Origin: JAADHY01 sp964428935
GTDB lineage: Bacteria; Planctomycetota; Planctomycetia; Planctomycetales; Planctomycetaceae
Reading direction: 5' to 3'
Assembly (NCBI GenBank): GCA_964428935.1
Contig: CAYSAG010000152.1
Coordinates: forward strand, 1 to 11,983
DNA length: 11,983 bases
The notes below the pieces were generated by a model. It saw only the letters and a list, made by a program, of their open reading frames with translations, did no database searches and was not told the DNA's origin. Below, one piece after another: positions 6,894 to 11,983 of this stretch. Every line of letters starts with the position of its first letter. The first letter of the stretch is position 1. The translations under genes were made by a program, and so were the position numbers.

Positions 6894-7790
6894 TCACTCC
6901 ACAGCTTCGGCCCCACCAATGATTTCGCTGATTTCGGCGGTAATCTGGGCCTGTCGAGCCCGGTTGTACTTCAACGTCAACGTGTGGATCATCTCGCCCG
7001 CGTTCTCAGTAGCCGCCTTCATGGCCACCATTCGAGCAATCTGCTCGCTGACCGCGGCATCCAGAAAGCACTTGAAGAGCTGAGCCCGGAACGCCGTCGG
7101 AACCAGTTCTTCCAGAATCTGCTGAGCCGACGGCAGGAACTCGTACTCGATTCGGCTGTCCTCGACAGCCGAACGGCTCGACCCCAGGCCCGTCGCCCCC
7201 GCGTCCAGCCGGTGAACGGGAAGCAGCGTCTCCACCACGGGCCGTTGACGCGAGCTCGACTCGAACTTCATGTAAGCCACGTCGATTCGGTCCACCCGCC
7301 CCGTGGTGTACCACTGAATGTACCGGTCGGCCAACTGGTTCACCTGGTCGTACCGGACCTTCTCGTCGAAGTCCGTGAACGCCGTGTCGATCCGCTCCCC
7401 ACGGAACCGTAAGTACGCCAACCCTCGCTTCCCCGACACCTCCAAGTGCAACTCCTGCCCACCAGTTCGCACCTGCTCGATTCGGCCCAAAGCCGCTCGT
7501 AAGACTCCTGCGTTGTACCCCCCGCACAGCCCGCGGTTCGAAGTCAAAACCAGCAGCAGAGACCGGCGCTCGGGCGAGCGGACCTGCAGCAAAGGGTGGG
7601 CAAACTCGAGGTCCGTCGAGGCCAAGTCGGAGACGATTTCGGCGATCTTCCGCGTGTAGGCCGACGCCTGCACGGCCCGGTCCATGGCCTTCTTGAACCT
7701 GGCCGTCGCGATCAACTCCATCGTCCGCGTAATCTTGCGGATATTTCGGATCGCCTTGACCCGTTTTACGATTTGCCTCGCCTTGGCCAT
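6894..7790 (-). CDS. atpG: F1Fo ATP synthase gamma subunit
   Basis: A 298-residue central-shaft subunit that rotates inside the alpha3-beta3 head. The N-terminal helix AKARQIVKRVKAIRNIRKIT (2-21), followed by MELIATARFKKA (24-35), and the C-terminal helix with MVAMKAATENAGEMI (254-268) and LTLKYNRARQAQITAEISEI (271-290), form the family's antiparallel coiled coil. SNRGLCGGYN (84-93) is the conserved loop of the globular domain. Length is usual (about 290). The ATG at 7790 gives the canonical MAKA start; the upstream GGA is a weak Shine-Dalgarno. It is in standard position between atpA (110-nt spacer carrying a 16-bp palindrome) and atpD. From this gene rightward GATC sites and GAT/ATC codons become frequent. 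Confidence 0.97.
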   Translation of the reverse strand: MAKARQIVKRVKAIRNIRKITRTMELIATARFKKAMDRAVQASAYTRKIAEIVSDLASTDLEFAHPLLQVRSPERRSLLLVLTSNRGLCGGYNAGVLRAALGRIEQVRTGGQELHLEVSGKRGLAYLRFRGERIDTAFTDFDEKVRYDQVNQLADRYIQWYTTGRVDRIDVAYMKFESSSRQRPVVETLLPVHRLDAGATGLGSSRSAVEDSRIEYEFLPSAQQILEELVPTAFRAQLFKCFLDAAVSEQIARMVAMKAATENAGEMIHTLTLKYNRARQAQITAEISEIIGGAEAVE

Positions 7791-7862
7791 GCTTCGTCCG
7801 TTTCTCTAGCCCGCAACGAACTCCACCTGCTCCGGCCCACTCGCTTCTGGCCGAGCTGTCTG

Positions 7863-7902
7863 CGGTCCGAGGCGCACCGAGCGGCCGGCGGACCGGTCCG
7901 CC
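7863..7902 (-). promoter_or_regulatory. 16-bp palindrome at the atpA stop with a competing upstream arm
   Basis: GGCGGACCGGTCCGCC at 7887-7902 is a perfect palindrome whose last base is part of the atpA stop codon (complement of 7902-7904). In RNA it folds as a 6-bp stem with a CCGG tetraloop. CGGTCCG at 7863-7869 can instead pair with CGGACCG at 7889-7895, so two exclusive structures exist in the atpA-atpG spacer. No T-tract follows, so a processing, stability or attenuation element is more likely than a terminator. Function is inferred. Confidence 0.4.
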
Positions 7903-9437
7903 TACACCAGTGACTCGACGACCGAATCGTCCACCCGGAACTGCCGCTTGAACTCCTTGATGGCTTCGTGCAGCCGAGCTTCCAGCTGCTCACTCAAATC
8001 GGCCGTTTCGATCAGTTCGTTCCGCACGTCCGGGTGCTTCTCGCGAATGAATTTCAGCAGTTCCTCCTCGGCCCGCCGGACCTGCGGTACAGGCACGTCG
8101 TCGAAGTACCCGTGCGTCCCGGCGAAAATGCTGATGACCTGGTCGGCCACGTGCATGGGTTGGTACTGCGGCTGCTTCAGAATCTCGACCATGCGGTAGC
8201 CGCGGTCCAACTGAGCCTGCGTCGCCTTGTCCAGCTCCGTGCCCAGCTGAGCGAACGCCTCCAGCTCGCGGAAGGCGGCCAAGTCCAGCCGCAGACTCCC
8301 GGCGACCTTTTTCATGGCCTTGTTCTGCGCCTTGCCGCCGACTCGCGACACACTGATTCCGACGTTGATGGCCGGACGCACGCCGGCAAAGAACAGGTCC
8401 GGCTCCAAGTAAATCTGCCCGTCCGTGATCGAAATGACGTTCGTGGGAATGTACGCCGAGACTTCGCCTTCCAACGTCTCGACAATGGGCAGGGCCGTCA
8501 TCGAGCCCCCGCCCAGCTCGTCGCTCAACTTGGCCGCCCGCTCCAGCAGTCGACTGTGGCAGTAGAAAATGTCGCCCGGGTAGGCTTCCCGTCCGGGCGG
8601 TCGACGCATCAGCAGCGAGAGCTGTCGGTAGGCTTGAGCCTGCTTCGACAGGTCATCGTAAACGACCAGCGTGTCGCGGCCCTGGTACATGAAGTACTCG
8701 GCCATCGATGCGCCCGCGTAAGGGGCGATGTACTGCAAGGCGGCCGGGTCGCCTGAGGTTGCGCTGATGACAATCGTGTAGTCCATCGCCCCGTGTTCTT
8801 GCAACGCGGCAACCACGTTGGCGATGGTCGACCCCCGCTGTCCGCACCCGACGTAAACGCAAATGACGTCCTCGCCTTTCTGGTTGATGATCGTGTCGAC
8901 GGCGATCGCCGTCTTTCCTGTCTTCCGGTCGCCAATGATCAGCTCACGCTGCCCGCGACCAATGGGCGTCATCGAGTCGATGGCTTTGATGCCGGTCTGC
9001 AGCGGCTGGTTGACTGGCTGACGCGCGGCCACGCCCGGAGCCGGCGACTCCAGCGGCCGACGCTCATGCGTCACAATCGGCCCCTTGCCGTCCAGTGGGT
9101 TGCCAAGCGGGTCCACGACTCGGCCAATCAGCGCTTCGCCTACCGGCACGGACAGCAACTGCCCGGTCGTCCGCACCTCGTCGCCCGCCGAAATACCCAG
9201 GTAGTCGCCCAGGACGACGACACCGACCGAATTCTCTTCCAAGTTGAAAACGAATCCTCGCTGCCCGTTGTTGAACTCCACCATCTCCCCCGCCATGGCC
9301 GACTGCAACCCGTAGCAGCGGGCAATGCCGTCGCCGATTTCCAGCACGTAGCCGACTTCGCTGGTCTGGATCTCCCCGCGGAAGTCCTCAATTTCCTTCT
9401 GAATAACAGAAGCGATCTCGTCGGCTTTGAACTTCAT
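7902..9437 (-). CDS. atpA: F1Fo ATP synthase alpha subunit
   Basis: A 511-residue non-catalytic nucleotide-binding subunit of F1. Motifs: an N-terminal helix (MKFKADEIASVIQKEIEDF) that binds the delta subunit; Walker A GDRKTGKT at 169-176; LVVYDDLSKQAQAYRQ at 257-272 (the family usually has AVAYRQ); PGREAYPGDIFYCHSRLLER at 281-300; and VGISVSRVGGKAQ at 359-371, with R365 as the arginine finger that reaches the catalytic site. Length is usual (500-515). The ATG at 9437 has AGGAG 5 nt upstream, inside the end of atpH. Its first 50 nt overlap atpH in another frame, which suggests translational coupling of delta and alpha. Followed by a 16-bp palindrome and atpG. Confidence 0.98.
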   Translation of the reverse strand: MKFKADEIASVIQKEIEDFRGEIQTSEVGYVLEIGDGIARCYGLQSAMAGEMVEFNNGQRGFVFNLEENSVGVVVLGDYLGISAGDEVRTTGQLLSVPVGEALIGRVVDPLGNPLDGKGPIVTHERRPLESPAPGVAARQPVNQPLQTGIKAIDSMTPIGRGQRELIIGDRKTGKTAIAVDTIINQKGEDVICVYVGCGQRGSTIANVVAALQEHGAMDYTIVISATSGDPAALQYIAPYAGASMAEYFMYQGRDTLVVYDDLSKQAQAYRQLSLLMRRPPGREAYPGDIFYCHSRLLERAAKLSDELGGGSMTALPIVETLEGEVSAYIPTNVISITDGQIYLEPDLFFAGVRPAINVGISVSRVGGKAQNKAMKKVAGSLRLDLAAFRELEAFAQLGTELDKATQAQLDRGYRMVEILKQPQYQPMHVADQVISIFAGTHGYFDDVPVPQVRRAEEELLKFIREKHPDVRNELIETADLSEQLEARLHEAIKEFKRQFRVDDSVVESLV

Positions 9438-10038
9438 GGAAACTCCTCTCCCTCAATTCAGCCAGAAGCTGACTCAGCCGCGTTCTTAACGAAGCATCGT
9501 AAACCGTGCTGTCGAAGCGGATGACCAGTCCCCCAAGCAGCGATGGGTCGACTTGCGCCTCAAGAATCGGCTCGAACCCGAACACTTCGGTCAGCCGTCG
9601 TCGAATCTGTTCCAACGTCTCCGGTTCGATCTCCCGAGCGCTGGTCACCAACACGCGTTTCTTTCCCTGACGCCGCTCGTACAGCGAACGGCTTTCTTGC
9701 AGAATCAACGGCAGCAAGTCGAGTCGGTCATGACGAGCCAACGTGCGTAGGAAACTCGTCAGCAGCTCGCTGGCTCGCCCTTCCACCACCGAATCGATCA
9801 ACCGCAACTTCTTGCTTCGCCCGATTCCGGGCGACAGCAGGAGCGTCCGGTACTCGGGGAACCGGTCCAGCACGTCCTCGACGAACGACCCCAGTTCCTC
9901 CAGAACGTCCTCGGCCCCCAAACACTCCGCCGCGTCCAGAAGCGCGGTCGCGTAGACCCGAGCGACCGCCGCGGCGCTCGGATCCTCCAAGACGGTCGGA
10001 ATGCGAGTTCGAATTTTTCGTTGGGGCTCTTCCACCAT
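9388..10038 (-). CDS. atpH: F1Fo ATP synthase delta subunit
   Basis: A 216-residue peripheral-stalk subunit (OSCP homologue) that joins the b stalk to the tops of the alpha subunits. The N-terminal helical domain starts with AAAVARVYATALLDAAECL (22-40). The C-terminal conserved segment is VDPSLLGGLVIRFDSTVYDA (163-182), then LRTRLSQLLAEL. Family members are typically about 180 residues; here there are about 20 extra residues before the helical domain and a tail of about 16 (HEVQSRRDRFCYSEGN, 201-216) encoded entirely within the start of atpA in a different frame. The ATG at 10038 lacks a convincing Shine-Dalgarno, so the start is somewhat uncertain. It lies 194 nt downstream of atpF, a large spacer for this operon position, with a hairpin just after the atpF stop. 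Confidence 0.94.
   Translation of the reverse strand: MVEEPQRKIRTRIPTVLEDPSAAAVARVYATALLDAAECLGAEDVLEELGSFVEDVLDRFPEYRTLLLSPGIGRSKKLRLIDSVVEGRASELLTSFLRTLARHDRLDLLPLILQESRSLYERRQGKKRVLVTSAREIEPETLEQIRRRLTEVFGFEPILEAQVDPSLLGGLVIRFDSTVYDASLRTRLSQLLAELRERSFHEVQSRRDRFCYSEGN
9443..9447 (-). promoter_or_regulatory. atpA Shine-Dalgarno inside atpH
   Basis: AGGAG (complement of 9443-9447, within a longer AGAGGAG) lies 5 nt before the atpA ATG. It sits in the atpH coding region, so ribosomes finishing atpH pass over it. Confidence 0.7.
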
Positions 10039-10186
10039 TCGCAGTACCCGCCCAGTGCAAACTGGCCGACAAGGCGACGAGCGGCTTCGGGGGCCGCGAG
10101 CTCGACGACGCCGACGTCCCTGCCGCCGTCATGAAGCCGACCGACGTCTGCCGCGAGTCCAACCAAGCCAGCCGGCTGTTCCACCA

Positions 10187-10213
10187 ACCAACGGCTCGCA
10201 CCGCTCCGTTGGT
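10187..10213 (-). promoter_or_regulatory. Hairpin in the atpF-atpH spacer
   Basis: ACCAACGG (10187-10194) and CCGTTGGT (10206-10213) form a perfect 8-bp stem with an 11-nt loop, about 20 nt after the atpF stop. No T-tract follows on the leftward strand. The rest of the 194-nt spacer shows only minor repeats and no credible gene. An mRNA stability or processing element is the likeliest reading. Confidence 0.35.
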
Positions 10214-10232
10214 CAGCCTGGGGCTGGCCCGC

Positions 10233-10907
10233 TCACCCGCGGCCCGCACCGTCCGTCAGCTCGGCCAGCGCTTCCTCCACCAGCCGCTTCTGGTCGTCGT
10301 CGGTCAACGCCCGTCCGAGCACGCGCTCCGTGGCACGCACCACTTGGCCGGACAAAGTGGCGAAGAGCTGCTCGAGGGCTTCGTCGCGAGCCCGCTCGAT
10401 GTCCGCAATGGCTCGCTGCCGAGTCTGCTCGGCCTCTTGCTGAGCCTGCTGAATGATTTCCTGCTTGGCCGACTCGGCCTCGCGCTTGGCTTGAGCGAGC
10501 ATTTCTCGGACTTCGTCCTGCACCTTGGCCAACCGCCGCTCGTGCTCGGCCAGCAATTGCTCGGCCTTTTGCCGAGCCTCCTCGGCCGCCTGCCGCTCGT
10601 TCAAAATGTGAGCCTCACGGCGCTGAAGACCTTCGATCATCGGTCCCCACGCCAGCTTCTTGAGCACGAACAGGAAGACCAGGAACGTGACGAGCGACCA
10701 CAGGGCCAAGTCGGCCTTGAAGTCCATGGGCACCCCCCCGGACTCATGGCCAGCCTCGGCCGTAGCATGACCCGCGTTCTCTCCCTCCGGCGCCGCCTCA
10801 GCCGCGCAGACCCGCGTCACGAACGACACCGGTCGGTCGCTCAACGCGCCCACCAGCCAAACCATCAATGCCAATCCGCAGGCCAATCGAGCAACGTACT
10901 TGCCCAT
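10233..10907 (-). CDS. atpF: F1Fo ATP synthase b subunit with signal-like N-terminus
   Basis: A 224-residue peripheral-stalk subunit. The canonical part begins at residue 61: MDFKADLALWSLVTFLVFLF (61-80) with one membrane helix at about 66-84, then LKKLAWGPMIEGLQRREAHI (82-101), then a long charged coiled coil of Glu, Lys, Gln and Ala to about 190 that dimerises and meets delta. Before it lies an unusual leader: a basic start (MGKYVARLA), a hydrophobic helix (about 9-22), a possible signal-peptidase site around VCAAEA (33-38), and a Gly/His/Glu/Ala linker (39-59). Cleavage would place the mature N-terminus outside, as expected for b. The open frame runs to 11054, but ATG 10907 has GGGAG 9 nt upstream and gives the signal-like start; ATG 10727 at MDFKAD would give a leaderless b. 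It is 97 nt downstream of atpE. Confidence 0.94.
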   Translation of the reverse strand: MGKYVARLACGLALMVWLVGALSDRPVSFVTRVCAAEAAPEGENAGHATAEAGHESGGVPMDFKADLALWSLVTFLVFLFVLKKLAWGPMIEGLQRREAHILNERQAAEEARQKAEQLLAEHERRLAKVQDEVREMLAQAKREAESAKQEIIQQAQQEAEQTRQRAIADIERARDEALEQLFATLSGQVVRATERVLGRALTDDDQKRLVEEALAELTDGAGRG

Positions 10908-10916
10908 TCTGAGCAG

Positions 10917-10921
10917 CTCCC
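10917..10921 (-). promoter_or_regulatory. atpF Shine-Dalgarno
   Basis: GGGAG (complement of 10917-10921) lies 9 nt before the ATG at 10907. It supports the longer atpF start that includes the signal-like leader. Confidence 0.55.
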
Positions 10922-11004
10922 GCTTCGGCCACTTCCTTCCGGCAGCCCGCAAGTCCGAATCGGTCCCGGGCCGCCTGATGAACACGTCCGCCCAGCCCCG
11001 GAAG

Positions 11005-11316
11005 CTAGCCAGGAAATGCCGCACCGTTTTTCCCGAAGCACACGATGAGCGCAAAGAACGTCACACCCTCGATCAGAGCGGCGGAAATGATCATGGCCGT
11101 CTGAATGTTGCCCGCCACCTCCGGCTGCCGTGCCATGCTCTCCACCGCCGCAGCGCCGATTCGGCCAATCCCCCAGCCAGCTCCCAAAATGACCACGCCC
11201 GCGCCAATGGCACCCGAGAACCACACCCCGCTCACCTCGCCGGCAGCCACTGCCGGAAGTGCCATTGCCAGGAAAGCCCCGATGGCCAACCCCAGAACCT
11301 GAATGCTGCGCTTCAC
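11005..11316 (-). CDS. atpE: F1Fo ATP synthase c subunit with N-terminal leader, GTG start
   Basis: A 103-residue proteolipid that forms the rotating membrane ring. The two-helix hairpin is clear: helix 1 at about 32-57 (VWFSGAIGAGVVILGAGWGI and on), the polar loop SMARQPEVAGN at 60-70 with the conserved R63-Q64-P65, and helix 2 at about 71-95 (IQTAMIISAALIEGVTFFAL). The ion-carrying glutamate is E83. The residue after it is G84 and the helix-1 position equivalent to the sodium-binding glutamine is I50, so protons are the predicted ion. Residues 1-25 (MKRSIQVLGLAIGAFLAMAL then PAVAA) look like a cleavable signal peptide, making the protein longer than the usual 70-85 residues. The GTG start at 11316 is supported by AAGGAG 8 nt upstream. 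It lies between atpB (247-nt spacer) and atpF. Confidence 0.95.
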   Translation of the reverse strand: MKRSIQVLGLAIGAFLAMALPAVAAGEVSGVWFSGAIGAGVVILGAGWGIGRIGAAAVESMARQPEVAGNIQTAMIISAALIEGVTFFALIVCFGKNGAAFPG

Positions 11317-11324
11317 GACTCAGT

Positions 11325-11341
11325 CTCCTTCTCTTTCTTCC
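11325..11341 (-). promoter_or_regulatory. atpE Shine-Dalgarno and purine-rich leader
   Basis: AAGGAG (complement of 11325-11330) precedes the GTG start by 8 nt and continues upstream as a purine-only tract to about 11341. The strong site fits the need for many c copies per complex and justifies the GTG start. Confidence 0.65.
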
Positions 11342-11379
11342 CGTGTCTCGGTCTCGAAACCCGATGACCTCAATTCCTT

Positions 11380-11416
11380 GGTCCGACCGCCGGCACCACC
11401 ACACCAGCCTCGGACC
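11380..11416 (-). promoter_or_regulatory. Inverted repeat in the atpB-atpE spacer
   Basis: GGTCCGA (11380-11386) and TCGGACC (11410-11416) form a 7-bp stem with a 23-nt loop in the 248-nt gap 11317-11564. Otherwise the gap holds only purine-rich sequence on the transcribed strand and no credible gene. The long loop makes a chance match quite possible. Confidence 0.28.
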
Positions 11417-11564
11417 GTTTCCTTCCCCTTGTGCTTGTCTTGGTCCACCCGCTGCCGTCGGGCCTGTCGAACCTCTGCTCGCCGTCCCGCTCCGTCCCTG
11501 GTTCTTCACGCCCGGGTCAGTCGACGACACAGAGCAACCGGCCTCGCCCCGACCAGCTCACCCA

Positions 11565-11983
11565 CTAGTGCGGATGGACGGCCATGGAAATAAACAGCGT
11601 CGAAAGAAAAGCGAAAATGTACGCCTGCAGGAAAGCGACGAACAGCTCCAAACACCCAATCGCCACCTGCCCGAAAATGCTGGTCGGCAGCACAATGTAG
11701 TAGAGCCAGCTGTGTGCGGTCAGAGCAATGAACCCCAAGATGACGCTCAGCACCGTGTGCCCCGCCATGATGTTGGCGAAAAGTCGCACGCACAGCACGC
11801 AGTGCTTGATGCACACGCCCAACAATTCGATTGCCCAGATCATCGGCGTCAAGACGTACTTCAGCGGACCAGGAAGGTCCATGTGGGGAGCGAAAGACTT
11901 GACGTAGCCGGCGACGCCCCGAGCCGGAACGCCGAAGTAAATCGCCGCCGGCAACGCCACGGCCGCCCACACCCCCCCCCCAC
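11565..11983 (-). CDS. atpB: F1Fo ATP synthase a subunit, C-terminal part (5' truncated by window edge)
   Basis: The last ~139 residues of the proton-channel subunit; the start lies beyond the right edge. Counting from the GTG at 11972 (probably internal), the essential arginine is R63 in VRLFANIMAGH (62-72), equivalent to E. coli R210, with N67 and H72. The final helix LELFVAFLQAYIFAFLSTLF (108-127) carries E109 and Q116, seven apart like E. coli H245 and Q252. So the His/Glu pair of E. coli (E219, H245) is swapped here to H72/E109, a natural variant also found in mitochondrial subunits. KSFAPHMDLPGPLKYVLTPM (25-44) is the preceding loop. The extreme 5' end runs through a 10-base C tract (11972-11981 on the forward strand), so the frame beyond it should be treated with care. 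First gene of the atp cluster visible here. Confidence 0.95.
   Translation of the reverse strand, partial: GGGVWAAVALPAAIYFGVPARGVAGYVKSFAPHMDLPGPLKYVLTPMIWAIELLGVCIKHCVLCVRLFANIMAGHTVLSVILGFIALTAHSWLYYIVLPTSIFGQVAIGCLELFVAFLQAYIFAFLSTLFISMAVHPH

Noticed and set aside
10936..11004. CTTCCGG/CCGGAAG inverted repeat across the atpE-atpF spacer
   Set aside because: The stem is only 7 bp with a 55-nt loop and no supporting inner pairing, so chance is the better explanation.
9543..11048. A 501-residue rightward open frame antisense to atpF and atpH
   Set aside because: It is an antisense shadow. The opposite strand encodes clear delta and b subunits, and this frame shows no domain.
1..11983. CRISPR arrays, insertion sequences, tRNA or rRNA genes, defence systems
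   Set aside because: No repeat-spacer pattern, transposase, terminal inverted repeat pair, cloverleaf or rRNA-like sequence was seen on either strand.

Overview
This is a GC-rich bacterial window, most likely from a member of the Planctomycetota. The lineage call is an inference: the phylum is known for the combination seen here of a PQQ-type beta-propeller protein, a YxxxC-variant NAD-dependent epimerase beside a dihydrodipicolinate-synthase-like protein, a divergent Gfo/Idh/MocA protein, and F-ATPase b and c subunits with signal-like N-termini. No rRNA or other lineage marker is present to settle it.

Layout. From the left edge to 3518 the genes read rightward: the C-terminal part of a beta-propeller protein (cut by the window start), an NAD-dependent epimerase/dehydratase-like protein, and a dihydrodipicolinate synthase family protein. 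From 3632 to the right edge everything reads leftward, so the two blocks converge at 3519-3631. The leftward block is a Gfo/Idh/MocA-like protein (3632-4624) downstream of a complete F1Fo ATP synthase cluster in the classical order atpB-E-F-H-A-G-D-C. Only atpB is truncated, by the right edge. No atpI is visible. No gap between genes exceeds about 250 bases.

How the genes work together. The atp genes encode all eight subunits: a, c and b of the membrane sector, and delta, alpha, gamma, beta and epsilon of F1 and the stalk. Catalytic and coupling residues are intact, and the c-ring residues point to protons rather than sodium. The atpH and atpA frames overlap by 50 nt, while all other atp junctions have 56-248 nt spacers, several of which hold inverted repeats. 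The non-atp genes look like an accessory metabolic set (one Rossmann dehydrogenase-like protein, one Schiff-base aldolase-like protein, one degenerate oxidoreductase-like protein) of unknown substrate.

The most unusual signals are these. GATC and Asp-GAT codons are absent from the first ~7 kb and become common from atpG upstream. Key catalytic positions are changed in the epimerase and in the Gfo/Idh/MocA protein. The atpH/atpA overlap is long. Signal-like leaders occur on both b and c. I found no CRISPR array, mobile element, tRNA, rRNA or defence system. I do not claim a new system here beyond the uncharacterised metabolic module.
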